A stretch of DNA of 64,000 nucleotides, taken from the NCBI RefSeq assembly GCF_017916475.1, contig NZ_JAFMTB010000001.1, positions 1,512,849 through 1,576,848 of the forward strand. The letters are read 5' to 3'. Made by a program: the position numbers and the translations under genes. The notes below the pieces were generated by a model. That model was not told the DNA's origin, did not search any database, and saw only the letters and a program-made list of their open reading frames with translations. How positions within the stretch are numbered: the stretch's first letter is position 1; each line of letters opens with the position of its first letter. Origin of the DNA: Patulibacter sp. SYSU D01012. Its GTDB lineage: Bacteria; Actinomycetota; Thermoleophilia; Solirubrobacterales; Solirubrobacteraceae. This document shows positions 1 to 8,822 of this stretch, piece after piece.

Positions 1-860
1 ATGCGGATGGACTCGGCGTCGGCCGCGGCGGTCTTCACGGCCTGCTTCGACGCCTGCGTCCGGGCCTGCTCGGTCGTCACGCGGTCGATGTTGGTCTGGA
101 CCTCCTTGGGGAGGGAGATCCGGCGGACGCGGACGCGGAAGTCGGTGAGGTAGCCGCCGCCGAGCTTCTGTGCGACCTGGCGCTGGACGACGGGGGCGAT
201 CGTGGAGTAGACGCGCTCGGGGTTCGAGACGGGGATGTCGCGGCGCGGGTCGATCGCGCGGCAGGACGGCTCGAAGTCGGCGCAGTAGACGCGTCCGAAC
301 TGGTCCTTGAAGACGGCGTTGACCTCGGGGGTGACGAGCTGGTCGAGGAACTTGGTCCAGCCCTCGCCGCCGCCGTCGCCCGGGCGCTTGCCGCCATACT
401 TGCGGGAGCCGAGGCCGGTAGCGAACTCGCGGGCCTCGGCGGGGTCCTTCTCGCCGATGAAGCGGAAGCCGACCTGGCCCTGGACCTGGACCTTCTTGCC
501 GTCGAGGGTGGTGACGGAGACGTCGAAGTCCTGGAAGCGGACGGTGCGGTAGGCGGGGTAGGTGTCCATCCCGTCCCAGGTGCCGGTGATGTGCAGGCCG
601 GGGTTGACGAGGTCGCCCTTGATCTTCTTGCGGGCGCCGTCGAGCGGGCCGCCGCCCTTGACGAACCCGACCTCGCCCTGGGGGACGGTGGCGCAGGCGG
701 ACCAGAATGCGATCCCGCCGCCGAGGACGAGCAGGGTGGCGAGGATGGCGAGGCCGAGGCGGCGGGTGAAGCGACGGTTCTCTCGGAGCATCTGCGCGTA
801 CGCGTCGGGATCGTGTTGGGCGGCGCGGCGGAGCGAGTGGCTCTCGTGGTACGGGGACAT
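1..860 (-). CDS. SPFH/band-7 domain membrane protein (partial, runs off left edge)
   Basis: The reading frame is open from an ATG at 860 to the left edge, so the C-terminus is missing. The start is preceded by a good ribosome site (AGGAGA). Residues 1-30 are polar, about 32-55 form one membrane segment (LAILATLLVLGG), and the rest resembles the SPFH/prohibitin fold: VPQGEVGFV just after the membrane helix, then a segment on velocity of the chain around 'VQVQGQVGFRF', and a coiled, Ala/Gln/Thr-rich tail. SPFH proteins form membrane-anchored ring or cage assemblies and often act with proteases or in membrane microdomains. It is the last gene of a minus-strand run with the two genes upstream (882-1121 and 1118-1825). 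Band-7 proteins are also common on actinobacterial phages, which fits this neighbourhood. The family call is from motif appearance; the specific role is unknown. Confidence 0.75.
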   Translation of the reverse strand, partial: MSPYHESHSLRRAAQHDPDAYAQMLRENRRFTRRLGLAILATLLVLGGGIAFWSACATVPQGEVGFVKGGGPLDGARKKIKGDLVNPGLHITGTWDGMDTYPAYRTVRFQDFDVSVTTLDGKKVQVQGQVGFRFIGEKDPAEAREFATGLGSRKYGGKRPGDGGGEGWTKFLDQLVTPEVNAVFKDQFGRVYCADFEPSCRAIDPRRDIPVSNPERVYSTIAPVVQRQVAQKLGGGYLTDFRVRVRRISLPKEVQTNIDRVTTEQARTQASKQAVKTAAADAESIR

Positions 861-881
861 GGGTCTTCTCCTGGGTGTGGG

Positions 882-1121
882 TCAGCGGCGCCCGTGCGGG
901 TGCCGACGTCGGTTGCTCGTGTTGCGCCGCGAGCGGGCGACTGCGCGCTCGCGGCGTCGGAGGTGCAGGCGTGCTTCGCGCGGAAGCGCCACGGGGCCGA
1001 ACTGCACGAGGATGTGCGGCCCCAGCCCTTCGAGCCGGCGTTGCAGCGCCCGGAAGCCCTCGATGGCCTCCTCGCAGGCCGCGGTGAAGCGGACGACGAT
1101 GTCCAGCGATCCGGGGGTCAT
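882..1121 (-). CDS. Small hypothetical protein (79 aa)
   Basis: The ATG at 1121 overlaps the stop codon of the upstream gene as ATGA, which argues for translational coupling and for this start. The first half (MTPGSLDIVVRFTAACEEA) is predicted helical and amphipathic; the last 30 residues are strongly basic with many Arg. The stop lies 21 bp before the SPFH start, and the SPFH ribosome site sits in that gap, so the three genes look like one transcript. I do not recognise a family. The basic tail could bind nucleic acid, but nothing in the sequence proves this. Confidence 0.55.
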   Translation of the reverse strand: MTPGSLDIVVRFTAACEEAIEGFRALQRRLEGLGPHILVQFGPVALPREARLHLRRRERAVARSRRNTSNRRRHPHGRR

Positions 1122-1825
1122 GCGGCCTCCCGGCCGTCGTAGGTGCCGAGGGTGGTGCGTTGGCCGGCGAGGATCGCGGCGACGGCCTCGCGGCCGATGT
1201 CGACCTCGCGGGCGATGGCGCGGTCGGTCATGCCGGTGCGGTGCAGCTCGACGACCCGGCGGACGATCTCGGAGGGAGCCGGCTGCGGCTCCCCGAGCTC
1301 GCCGCCGTAGCCGTTCCGCAGACGGGTCTTCTTGAGCGTGGCGACGCTGATCTCGCCGGCACGCAGGCTCTCGAGGTGCGCGGCGCGGCGGGCGGGGATG
1401 CCGCGGTAGCGCCGGCAGATGTAGTCGTCGCGTTCCGGGCCGGACGCTGCCGGGGCGTTCGGCCCGCGCGGAGCCTTCGCGCTGTGGGTGGTCTGGTAGA
1501 GGTCCTCGGCGGCGCGGAAGATCGTGTCGCGGGTGCGGAGAGGATCGCCGCCGTTGACGAGGTCGGCGTCGCGCGCGGCGTCGAGCGCGGCGGACCAGTG
1601 GTCGAGCTGCGACGGGCACCCGCACGAGCAGACCGGGGTGGCGCGCGGCGCCGACGCGCCCGACTTGGACCGGGCGATCATCGTCTCGCGGAGCTGCGCG
1701 CCGGGCGCTTCGGCGACGAGCCGGAATCCGGCGAGAAGCGCGCGGCGGTGGCGCTCCAAGTCGGCCCAGCCCATCGCGTCGACCGCGGTGATGAGAGCGG
1801 CCGGGTGAAGGTCGACGGCGGTCAC
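1118..1825 (-). CDS. Hypothetical protein with C-terminal helix-turn-helix (235 aa)
   Basis: The start is GTG at 1825. There is a cysteine-rich segment near residues 66-71 (CSCGCP) and an aromatic/basic stretch (DDYICRRYRGIPARRAAH) around residue 135-150. The C-terminal 50 residues read like a resolvase- or transposase-style helix-turn-helix (EIVRRVVELHRTGMTDRAIA, then GREAVAAIL). It may bind DNA through this end. It heads the minus-strand operon that continues into the 79-aa and SPFH genes, and is divergent from the truncated sigma-like gene at 1894. A 15-codon open frame with a strong ribosome site ends on its start codon. No known family was recognised; phage or mobile-element origin is an inference from content and position. 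Confidence 0.6.
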   Translation of the reverse strand: MTAVDLHPAALITAVDAMGWADLERHRRALLAGFRLVAEAPGAQLRETMIARSKSGASAPRATPVCSCGCPSQLDHWSAALDAARDADLVNGGDPLRTRDTIFRAAEDLYQTTHSAKAPRGPNAPAASGPERDDYICRRYRGIPARRAAHLESLRAGEISVATLKKTRLRNGYGGELGEPQPAPSEIVRRVVELHRTGMTDRAIAREVDIGREAVAAILAGQRTTLGTYDGREAA

Positions 1826-1869
1826 GCTCGCCCTTGGAACGAACGCGGAGCGGTGGGGTGCCTCGGCAA
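1822..1869 (-). other. Possible 15-codon leader ORF with strong ribosome site
   Basis: On the minus strand AGGAGG (1881-1876) stands six bases before a TTG at 1869. That TTG opens a frame of 15 codons (MPRHPTAPRSFQGRA) whose TGA overlaps the GTG start of the next gene as GTGA. The Shine-Dalgarno match is far better than any directly in front of the GTG at 1825. It could be a coupling leader peptide. A frameshift joining it to the downstream gene is an alternative. Confidence 0.3.
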
Positions 1870-1893
1870 CGATCTCCTCCTAGAAGCGCCGAA

Positions 1894-2826
1894 ATGCAAG
1901 ACGACCTGCTGACGAAGGTCAACCGCTCCATCACCGAGGGGCGTGCCAGCCTGCGCGCCGGCGTGCGCGGGATCGCGGCGGGCGAGACCTGCGCGGCGGC
2001 GGCGCCGCGGATCGACCGGCTCGCCGCCGGCGAGGCCTCTCCGGACGACCTGCGCGCGCTGCGACCGCACCTGCGCCGCTGCGCGAGCTGTCGGCGACGG
2101 CTGCGTCGGGCGCGCGGCGGCCGCTGGGGCGTGATGCCGCCCGTCCTGCTCGCGTGGCTGCCCTGGGCGGGGCGCACGGGGGCGGGCGCGCCGGCGCGCC
2201 CGCGCGTGACCGAGCTCGTCGCCGACCGGCTGGCCGCCCTCGCGCCCGCGGCGTCCGGAGCCGTCGGCGAGGCGGGCGTCGCGCTCACCGCCGGTCTCGC
2301 GACGGTCGCGCTCGGCGCCGGGGTCGTCGTGGCCGGCACGGGCGGCGGCGACGGCGGGACCCCCGAGCCGGAGCGCCAGGCCCGCACGGCGGTGACGGCG
2401 TCCGCGCAGGCGTCCGCGGGCGCCGCGCGCGTCGCGGCCACGCCGGCCCCGCCCGTGGCGGCGGCGACGACCGCGCGGGCGACGACCGCCTGGGTCACCC
2501 GGGCGGCGGACCGCCGGCGGGCCGAGCAGGCGGAGCGGCGGCGTCGCCGGGACGCGCGCGAGGCGCGGGAGCGCCGGGAGCGTCGCGCGGCCGCCCGGGC
2601 CCGCGAGCGCCGCCGCGCGGCGGCACGACGCCGGGCCGCGGCCGCCGCGGGGACGGGGTCGCCGGCGGCGAGCACGCCGGCCCCGTCCGCGCCCGCCCCG
2701 GGGCCGTCGGCACCGGCCGGCGGCGGGACCGCCGCGGCCAGGGGGTCGGCCGGATCGGGCGCGACGGCGGGGGCCGCGGGCGCGTCCGGCGGCGGGTCGG
2801 CGGCGGCGGAGTTCGGGTTCGAGTGA
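1894..2826 (+). pseudogene. 5'-truncated sigma factor remnant or stand-alone anti-sigma-type membrane protein
   Basis: From the ATG at 1894 the protein opens with NRSITEGRASLRAGVRG followed by AAGETC. This resembles the end of sigma region 4 plus the linker seen in actinobacterial sigma factors that carry a C-terminal zinc-binding tail. A HxxxCxxC zinc motif of the anti-sigma type follows (HLRRCASC), then a hydrophobic helix (GVALTAGLATVALGAGVVV), an Arg/Ala-rich coiled stretch and a low-complexity Gly/Ala/Pro tail. Regions 2 and 3 of a sigma factor are absent: upstream DNA encodes an opposing operon instead. The gene therefore looks decapitated, although it could be translated as a membrane protein with a zinc domain. 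A longer frame starting at TTG 1834 exists but those residues resemble nothing. Confidence 0.5.
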
Positions 2827-2934
2827 GCCGCGTGGCCGCCGCCGGCGAGAAGCCCCTGCACCACGGCGTATCCGGGCGCTCCGTCCGGTGTGCGCCGTAG
2901 CGTTCCCGCCACCCGGACCCCGAACGGAAGCCCC

Positions 2935-3390
2935 GTGGACCTCGTCTTCATCTGCCCCCAGGACGCCATCCGCGTCATCGCCGAGTCGGTCGGCCGCGAG
3001 GCGCGCCGCCAGCTCGTCGGCGAGGTCGTGCGCGCGTGGGTCGACGAGATCCCCGAGCCCGAGCTCGTCGGCCAGTACACGCGCACGCTCGCGGACCTCG
3101 ACGACAACGACCTGTCGATGCTGGCCGCGTGGCACGCGTCGATGGACGTGGGGCAGCCCCTCGCCAACCGCGAGTTCCTCGTCCGCGTCTTCCCGACTCT
3201 CGGGGAGAACCGCCGCGAGGCGCTGAAGATCGCCGCCGGCTTCCGCGGCGAGGACGCCTTCGACGCCGGGGTCGCCGAGGAGCAGGCGCTCCGCGCCGTC
3301 CTGCCGCACCTCTCCGACGACAGCGCGCGGCTGATCGCCGACGAGGCCGTCCAGCTGTACTGCTGGGACCGCCTCGGGTCCGAGAACTAG
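2935..3390 (+). CDS. Conserved hypothetical protein (151 aa)
   Basis: GTG at 2935 is preferred over an upstream start at 2890 because GGAAG lies about eight bases before it and the earlier residues look non-coding. The protein is acidic, mostly helical, and contains no membrane segment. Visible features are an N-terminal VDLVFICPQDAIRVI stretch and a Cys/Trp pair near the C-terminus (QLYCWDR). It is flanked by unrelated genes. No family was recognised, so no function is proposed; the coding call rests on codon-position bias and its amino-acid composition. Confidence 0.6.
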   Translation: MDLVFICPQDAIRVIAESVGREARRQLVGEVVRAWVDEIPEPELVGQYTRTLADLDDNDLSMLAAWHASMDVGQPLANREFLVRVFPTLGENRREALKIAAGFRGEDAFDAGVAEEQALRAVLPHLSDDSARLIADEAVQLYCWDRLGSEN

Positions 3391-3469
3391 GCGCGGTCGC
3401 GCGGCGCGGCCGCATCCGGCTGCCGCTGGGATCCCGTCGCCGGCGCGCCGCCGGACCCGGACGCGCCGG

Positions 3470-4435
3470 TCAGCCCTGCGGCGGCGCGGCCTTGCGCAGG
3501 ATGTCGTAGCGGCCGACGCCCTCGAGCCCCTGCAGGCGCCAGCGGAAGAACGCCATGTCCAGGCGCATCTCGCCGACCGACAGCGTCGTCCCGGCGATCG
3601 CCTCGCCCGTCGCGGTCCAGACGGGCCCCTCGTCGCTCTCCCACAGCTCGACGGTCGCCAGGCCGTGCCGTCCGTCGTGGCCCGTGGTGGTGGAGATCCG
3701 CGGCTCGGGCGCCTCGACCGCCTCGGGAGCGGTCGCGGTCTCGGGCCCGGGCTCCCCGTCCTCCTCAGGCCCGGCGACGAGCGCGGGGGAGCGGGCCACC
3801 TGGGACCACGCGACCTCGTCGGCGTGCGACCGCGCGTCCGCCGGGCGGACGGAGGAGACGTGGAACGCGACGTCCCCGAACCACCCCTGCACCGTGCGCG
3901 AGAGCGTCAGCCGCGACCAGTCCGGGGCGCCCCACTGGTGCCCGCGGCCGCCGAGCCCGTCGACGCGCAGCTCGCGCGGCGCGCCGTCGGGCGGGGTCAG
4001 GCGGACGGTGCCGCGGACCCGGCACGGCTGCTCGTAGCCCTCCATGCCGAGGCGCTCCGCGGCGTCGTGGTCGGGGCCGATCGCGAACGCCGGTCCGTCG
4101 GCGACGAAGGTCAGGTCGAGCGTCCCGGCGGTCGACTCCACGGTCAGGCGCCACTCGCGCAGCGGCGTCACGGTCGTCTGCGCGATGCCGGCCGCCCGAA
4201 CGTCCGCGTAGTCGTCCGGCACGGGGTCGAGCGCGACGGCACCCTCGGCCTGCGCGATCACGGGCGCGCCGTCGGCGAACACGAAGATGAGACCCGAGGC
4301 CGTGCCGTCCGCGACGCCCAGGCGCACGGTGCCCTGGACGTTCGCCGCCGGGTCGGCGAACGCGAACGTCACCCCGTCGCTGAAGCCGGGCACGTCGGAG
4401 GTGTGCGGACGTTCCTGGGCCGGGTCGAGCGCCAT
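3470..4435 (-). CDS. Lipocalin-like / DUF7064-DUF7065-type protein
   Basis: The protein from ATG 4435 has about 321 residues, is rich in beta-strand patterns, and lacks a signal peptide or membrane helix. It contains the segment GLGGRGHQWGAPDWSRL, which resembles the conserved G-x-x-x-H-x-W-G-x-x-D-W signature of the tocopherol-cyclase-like/hydroxyneurosporene-synthase-like beta-barrel proteins found in Actinobacteria and Sphingomonads. An acidic low-complexity insert (PEEDGEPGPETATAPEAVEA) interrupts the second half. The substrate is unknown; related proteins are thought to bind or act on lipids or terpenoids. The start was placed at the internal Met because the upstream residues are an Arg-rich extension without coding character. 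Confidence 0.6.
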   Translation of the reverse strand: MALDPAQERPHTSDVPGFSDGVTFAFADPAANVQGTVRLGVADGTASGLIFVFADGAPVIAQAEGAVALDPVPDDYADVRAAGIAQTTVTPLREWRLTVESTAGTLDLTFVADGPAFAIGPDHDAAERLGMEGYEQPCRVRGTVRLTPPDGAPRELRVDGLGGRGHQWGAPDWSRLTLSRTVQGWFGDVAFHVSSVRPADARSHADEVAWSQVARSPALVAGPEEDGEPGPETATAPEAVEAPEPRISTTTGHDGRHGLATVELWESDEGPVWTATGEAIAGTTLSVGEMRLDMAFFRWRLQGLEGVGRYDILRKAAPPQG

Positions 4436-4505
4436 CGGCCGATCATCCCAGAGCCTCCCGCCGCGCCGCCGCGCCACCACGCCGCGCGGTCGGCACGGCG
4501 GCGCG

Positions 4506-5042
4506 TCAGGCGTCCGGGCCGAACGGATCGGACGGCCCGTCCAGCCGACGCGGTCCCTGCTCGTGCCGCCGCTCCGTCGCCGTGCCGTCGATGTCGGCGG
4601 GGCCGGCCGGGCCGTGCGGCGCGCCGCCGCGGCCCGCCCCCGGCCAGGCCGGGCCCCGTCCGCGCAGGACGAGCGGCATGGCCACCCGCCGCAGCAGCAG
4701 GCCGCCGATCGCGGGCCGCAGCACGGCGCGCACCGGCGGCAGCAGCAGGAGCAGCCCCGCCGCGCCGCTCACCAGCCCCGGCAGCAGCAGGAGCACCCCG
4801 GCGACGAGGACGAGGGCGGCGTCGAGCAGCGCCGCGCCGGGCCGCTCCCCCCGCCGCGCGCCCTCCTGCAGGCGCCGCCACGCCCGGACGGTGCCCCGGG
4901 TGAGCACCCGCCCGCCGAGCAGCGCGCTCGCGAGGAGGAGCAGGACGGTGGGCGCCGCCCCGATCAGGTCGGACACCCGGAGCGCGACCCACACCTCGAC
5001 CACCGCGCCGACGATCAGCAGGGCCAGGACGAGCAGCGGCAT
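4506..5042 (-). CDS. fxsA: FxsA family membrane protein
   Basis: The 178-aa protein starts MPLLVLALLIVGAVVEVW and has two N-terminal membrane helices, a charged cytoplasmic loop (RAWRRLQEGARRGERPG), two further helices (residues about 75-115) and a polar tail ending in DPFGPDA. This order, with the RVLTRGTVRAWRRLQ loop followed by a leucine-rich pair, is characteristic of FxsA. FxsA proteins are small inner-membrane proteins; in E. coli overproduction affects exclusion of phage T7 by the F plasmid, but the normal role is unclear. A TACGGT box seven bases before the ATG suggests a leaderless transcript. It is divergent from the gene at 5143. Confidence 0.8.
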   Translation of the reverse strand: MPLLVLALLIVGAVVEVWVALRVSDLIGAAPTVLLLLASALLGGRVLTRGTVRAWRRLQEGARRGERPGAALLDAALVLVAGVLLLLPGLVSGAAGLLLLLPPVRAVLRPAIGGLLLRRVAMPLVLRGRGPAWPGAGRGGAPHGPAGPADIDGTATERRHEQGPRRLDGPSDPFGPDA

Positions 5043-5142
5043 GCCCTCCACCGTACGGGTCCGGCCCCGGCGGGGGCCGCCGCTCCCCGGCCCCGGTGCG
5101 GACGGCGGCGGACCGGCCGCGGCGGTGTGCCACACTCGGTGC

Positions 5143-5439
5143 ATGGCCACCGTCGAAGATGTCGAAGCCGCGCTCTCGAACGTCATCGACCCGGAGCTGG
5201 GGCTGGACTTCGTCGAGCTCGGGCTCATCTACGGGATCGAGATCGAGGGTGGGCACGTCCAGGTGACGTACTCCCTCACGACGCCCGGCTGCCCGATCGG
5301 CCCGCAGGTCGAGTCGCAGATCGAGGAGTTCGTCAGCGAGCTCGAGGGCGTCGAGTCGGTCGGCTCCGAGGTGACGTTCATCCCGCCGTGGACGCCCGAG
5401 AAGATGTCCGAGGACGCCAAGTTCGCCCTCGGCTTCTGA
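5143..5439 (+). CDS. MIP18/SufT-family iron-sulfur assembly protein
   Basis: This 98-aa protein contains the DUF59/MIP18 signature: [17 protein letters not shown] near residues 14-30 and the TTPGCPIG loop (Cys50) near residues 46-53. Such proteins (PaaD, SufT, HCF101 N-terminal domain) help load iron-sulfur clusters onto target proteins. The length fits a single-domain member. It stands alone between fxsA and a secreted protease, not next to a suf operon, so the client protein is unknown. The C-terminal tail ([18 protein letters not shown]) is the usual ending for actinobacterial members. Confidence 0.85.
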   Translation: MATVEDVEAALSNVIDPELGLDFVELGLIYGIEIEGGHVQVTYSLTTPGCPIGPQVESQIEEFVSELEGVESVGSEVTFIPPWTPEKMSEDAKFALGF

Positions 5440-5507
5440 GCCGCCCGCGCCACCTCGTCGCCGCGCCACCGCATCGCGCGGGTCGCTCGCGGGTTCGGGA
5501 GGGGCAG

Positions 5508-7193
5508 ATGCCTCCGTCCCCGCCCCGCCCGTCTGCCCGCCCCGCCGTCCTCGGCGCGGCGCTGGCGCTGACGCTCGCCGCCGCCCCCGCCGCCGGAGCG
5601 GCGACGACGGGCGACGCCGGGCGGGCGCAGGAGACCGGCCGGCTGCTCGTCACCGTCCGCGGGAAGGACGGGCTCTCCACGAAGGCCGTGGACGGCGCCC
5701 TGCGCGACGTCGCGGCGCAGGCCGGCACCCGGGCCGTCGAGACCGCCCCCGGCGCCGCGACGGCGACCGTCGCCGCCGGCGACGCCGCGGCGCGGCGGCG
5801 CGTCACCCGCGAGCTCGAGCGCGACCCCCGCGTGGTCGAGGTCGTCCCCGAGCACCGCGCGACCCCGCGCGGCGTGCCGAACGACACGGCCCTCCACGAG
5901 CAGGATCCCCTCGCCCCGCCGGGCGTGTCCAAGGGCTGGTGGGCGCTGCAGATGCGGCTGCCGCAGGCCTGGGACCTGGTCAGCGGCCGCGGCGCGAAGG
6001 TCGCCGTGATCGACACGGGCTTCGACCTGTCGCACCCCCAGCTGGCCGGGATCGTCGACTCCGCCACCGTGGTCGCGACGCAGGGTGTGCCCGGCACGGC
6101 GCGCACGGACGAGTACGGCCACGGCACCCACGTGGCGTCCCTGGCGTGCTCGGCGTTCGACGACGCGGCGGGGACGGTCGGCGCCGGCGGGCGCTGCCGG
6201 CTGATCACCATCAAGAGCGACCTGTACGACACGAGCGTGGCGAAGGCGATCGCGAAGGCGACCGATCTCGGCGCCGACGCCATCGTGATGAGCTTCGGGG
6301 TCGACGGCGTCGCCGAGGCGCCCCGCATCATCCGGGACGCGATCGCCGACGCGCAGGAGCGCGGCGTCGTCCTCGTCGCCGCCGCGGCCGACAGCCCGAC
6401 GGCCGAGCAGGGCTACCCCGCGAACGTCCTGCAGCCCGCCGGCACCGGCCGCAGCCGCGTCAAGGGCCTGGGCCTGTCGGTCACGGCGGCCGCCGCCGAC
6501 GGCACGCGCGCCGCCTTCGCCGGCCAGGGCAGCCAGATCAGCGTCGCGGGGTACGGCACGTACGCGAACGCGGGCGGTCCGCCGGGCATCGTCGGGGCGT
6601 TCCCCGGCAACACGGCCGCGTTCGAGCTGTCCTCGGGCGGCAGCGCGCCCGCCACGCGCACCACCGTCGGCGGCGACCGGCGCTACGCGTACGAGGCCGG
6701 CACGTCGATGGCCACGCCGATGGTGGCCGGCGTCGCCGCCCTCGTCCGCCGGGCCAACCCGGACCTGGACGCCGCGCGCGTCGCGCGCGTCATCAAGGAG
6801 TCCGCCCGCCGGCCCGGCCCGGGGTGGAACGACCAGACGGGCTGGGGCACGGTCGACGGCCTCGAGGCCGTCGAGGACGCCCGCCGCATCGACCTGCGTC
6901 CCCCGACCGCGCGCTTCAGCTCGCGCTCGGGCCGCGTCACGACGGCGCGCGTCGCGCTGCGCTGGACCGCGAAGGACCCCGCGCCGAAGCCGCTGATCGC
7001 GTCGGGCGTCGACCGCGTCGAGGTGTGGCGCAGCGTCGACGGCGGCCGCTTCCGCCGCGTCGGCGCCGGGGCCCGTGGCCGGCTGACGGTCTCGGTGCCG
7101 CGCGGGACGGTGCGCTTCGCGCTGCGCGGCGTCGACGAGGCCGGCAACCGCGCGAAGATCCCCACCCGCGGCACCCTCACGCTGCGCCGCTAG
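5508..7193 (+). CDS. Secreted subtilisin-like serine protease (S8)
   Basis: The ATG at 5508 follows a purine-rich ribosome site (GGGAGGGG) and opens a 561-aa protein with a cleavable signal peptide of about 31 residues ending AAGAAT. Residues about 44-115 look like an inhibitor-I9 propeptide. The catalytic domain spans about 145-455, with Asp169 (VAVIDTGFD), His205 (GHGTH) and Ser400 (GTSMATP). The C-terminal 100 residues form a beta-rich domain of the bacterial Ig-like type ([11 protein letters not shown]). The usual oxyanion-hole Asn, expected in an AAAGN context, is replaced by Asp295 (AAAADSP). The enzyme is predicted to act outside the cell after autoprocessing. The next gene is convergent. 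Confidence 0.9.
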   Translation: MPPSPPRPSARPAVLGAALALTLAAAPAAGAATTGDAGRAQETGRLLVTVRGKDGLSTKAVDGALRDVAAQAGTRAVETAPGAATATVAAGDAAARRRVTRELERDPRVVEVVPEHRATPRGVPNDTALHEQDPLAPPGVSKGWWALQMRLPQAWDLVSGRGAKVAVIDTGFDLSHPQLAGIVDSATVVATQGVPGTARTDEYGHGTHVASLACSAFDDAAGTVGAGGRCRLITIKSDLYDTSVAKAIAKATDLGADAIVMSFGVDGVAEAPRIIRDAIADAQERGVVLVAAAADSPTAEQGYPANVLQPAGTGRSRVKGLGLSVTAAAADGTRAAFAGQGSQISVAGYGTYANAGGPPGIVGAFPGNTAAFELSSGGSAPATRTTVGGDRRYAYEAGTSMATPMVAGVAALVRRANPDLDAARVARVIKESARRPGPGWNDQTGWGTVDGLEAVEDARRIDLRPPTARFSSRSGRVTTARVALRWTAKDPAPKPLIASGVDRVEVWRSVDGGRFRRVGAGARGRLTVSVPRGTVRFALRGVDEAGNRAKIPTRGTLTLRR

Positions 7194-7239
7194 GCGCCGC
7201 CCGTCCTTCCGGCCCGGGACTCCGCGCGGCCCCCGGCCG

Positions 7240-7253
7240 GCGCGGCGCCGCGC
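7240..7253. terminator. Weak GC palindrome between convergent genes
   Basis: A perfect 14-base palindrome (GCGCGGCGCCGCGC) lies in the 89-bp gap between two convergent genes. It could act as a bidirectional terminator, but in DNA this GC-rich such a palindrome is only weak evidence and there is no T-tract. Confidence 0.25.
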
Positions 7254-7282
7254 GCCGCGGGACCCGGCGCGGCCCCCGGTCC

Positions 7283-8725
7283 TCAGGCCGAGGCGGGCGC
7301 GGCGGCCGGGGAGGCCTGCTCCTCGGCGTGCCGGCGCGCCAGGGCGTCGAGCTCGTCGATCGCGGCGGCGAGGCCGTCCGCCACGACGTCCAGGTCCGGC
7401 AGGGCGTCGTGGTCGCCGATCAGCCCGAACGTCACCCCGCCGTCGTACGAGAGGATCGCGATCGCGAGCGCGTGGTCCTTGGGCAGGAACGCGATCGGGA
7501 ACGCCCGCTCCATCCGGCGGCCCCGGAAGTACAGCGGGAACTGCGGTCCCGGCACGTTCGTCACGAGCAGGTTGAACAGCCGGGTGGAGAACGTGAGCCG
7601 CGACGCCTGCGCCAGCAGCGTCGGCGGCGCGAACTCCTGGGCGCTCGCGATGACCTCGGCGCCGAGCGCCTGCTTGCTCTCCTTGAGCCCGCGCATCGCC
7701 TCGCGCACGAACGTCAGGCGCTGCACCGGGTCCTCGATGTAGACCGGGAGCGGCCCGCGCATCGTCGTCAGGCGGTTGCCCATCTGGCCGCGCTCGTCGG
7801 CCGAGCGGATCGAGACGGGGACCATCGCCCGCAGCTCCAGCCCGTCCGTGCGGACGCCCCGCGAGCGCAGCCACCCGCGCAGCGCGCTCGTCACGACGGC
7901 CAGGACCACGTCGTTCACGGTGCCGCCGAACGCGTCCTTGATCCGCTTGAGCGTCGCCAGGTCCGACTCGACCGCCAGATACCGGCGGTGCGGGCCGATC
8001 GGCACGTTCAGCGGGGTGCTGGGCGCGGGGTTCAGCAGCGCCCACGCCATCTCGCCCAGCCCCTCGCCGACCTCGCGGACGCGGCCCGCGGCGTCGCGCG
8101 GCCGCCCCACGGCCTCGACGGCCCGCGCGGCGCCGAGCAGGCCGGCGCGGACCAGGCCCTTCGCGCCCTCGGCGAGCAGGTCCACCGGCGTGGGGACCGG
8201 GCGCGCGCGCCAGGGCTCGTCGGGGTGCGGGACGTCCATCGGCTCGGGGCCGACGTCGAGCAGCGCGGTGCCGATGTCGATGCCGCTCAGGCCGTCGATG
8301 AGCGCGTGGTGCGTCTTCGAGATCATCGCCCAGCGGTCGTCGGCGATGCCCTCGATGACCCACAGCTCCCACAGCGGCTTCGTGCGGTCCAGGCGCTCGG
8401 AGAAGATCTGCGCCGTGGCCTCGCGCAGCTGCGCGCGCGACCCGGGGGCGGGCAGCGCGATCCGCCGCACGTGGTACAGCAGGTTGAACGCCGGGTCGTC
8501 GATCCAGGTGGGGTTGCCCGACCCCAGCGGCGCAGGCTCGAGGCGCTGGCGGTAGCGGGGCAGCAGGTGCAGCCGCCCGCGGATCGTGTCCAGCACCTCG
8601 TCGAAGGCCGGGGGTGGCCCCTCGAAGACGATCAGGCCCCCGATGTGCATGTGGGCGCCGGGGCCCTCCTGGTGGAGGAAGCCGGCGTCGATGGCGCTGA
8701 GGCGGTCGTGGTGACGGGCAGGCAT
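7283..8725 (-). CDS. Wax ester synthase / diacylglycerol acyltransferase (WS/DGAT), active-site intact
   Basis: This 480-aa protein from ATG 8725 has the complete WS/DGAT architecture. The acyltransferase motif HHxxxDG is present as HHALIDG (His139, His140, Asp144). The PLW motif ([12 protein letters not shown]) precedes it; the C-terminal half has the [11 protein letters not shown] motif and the NVPGP motif. The enzyme would join acyl-CoA to fatty alcohols or diacylglycerol to make storage wax esters or triacylglycerol. A second, diverged copy lies at 60347-61777 with a substituted catalytic His. The gene is convergent with the protease gene and divergent from the M28 peptidase at 8823. Confidence 0.9.
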   Translation of the reverse strand: MPARHHDRLSAIDAGFLHQEGPGAHMHIGGLIVFEGPPPAFDEVLDTIRGRLHLLPRYRQRLEPAPLGSGNPTWIDDPAFNLLYHVRRIALPAPGSRAQLREATAQIFSERLDRTKPLWELWVIEGIADDRWAMISKTHHALIDGLSGIDIGTALLDVGPEPMDVPHPDEPWRARPVPTPVDLLAEGAKGLVRAGLLGAARAVEAVGRPRDAAGRVREVGEGLGEMAWALLNPAPSTPLNVPIGPHRRYLAVESDLATLKRIKDAFGGTVNDVVLAVVTSALRGWLRSRGVRTDGLELRAMVPVSIRSADERGQMGNRLTTMRGPLPVYIEDPVQRLTFVREAMRGLKESKQALGAEVIASAQEFAPPTLLAQASRLTFSTRLFNLLVTNVPGPQFPLYFRGRRMERAFPIAFLPKDHALAIAILSYDGGVTFGLIGDHDALPDLDVVADGLAAAIDELDALARRHAEEQASPAAAPASA

Positions 8726-8822
8726 GGGGGTGGCCCCGCCGCGGCTCCGCGCCGCGCCCGCGGGGCGGTCCCACCCTATCCGGCCCGGCCCGCCGTGACG
8801 AGGGGACGCGTACCCTGCGCGC

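Noticed and set aside
882-3167. 761-codon minus-strand frame
   Set aside because: Only its last 79 codons have coding character. The remainder is antisense to the sigma-like gene and is nearly all Arg, Ala and Pro.
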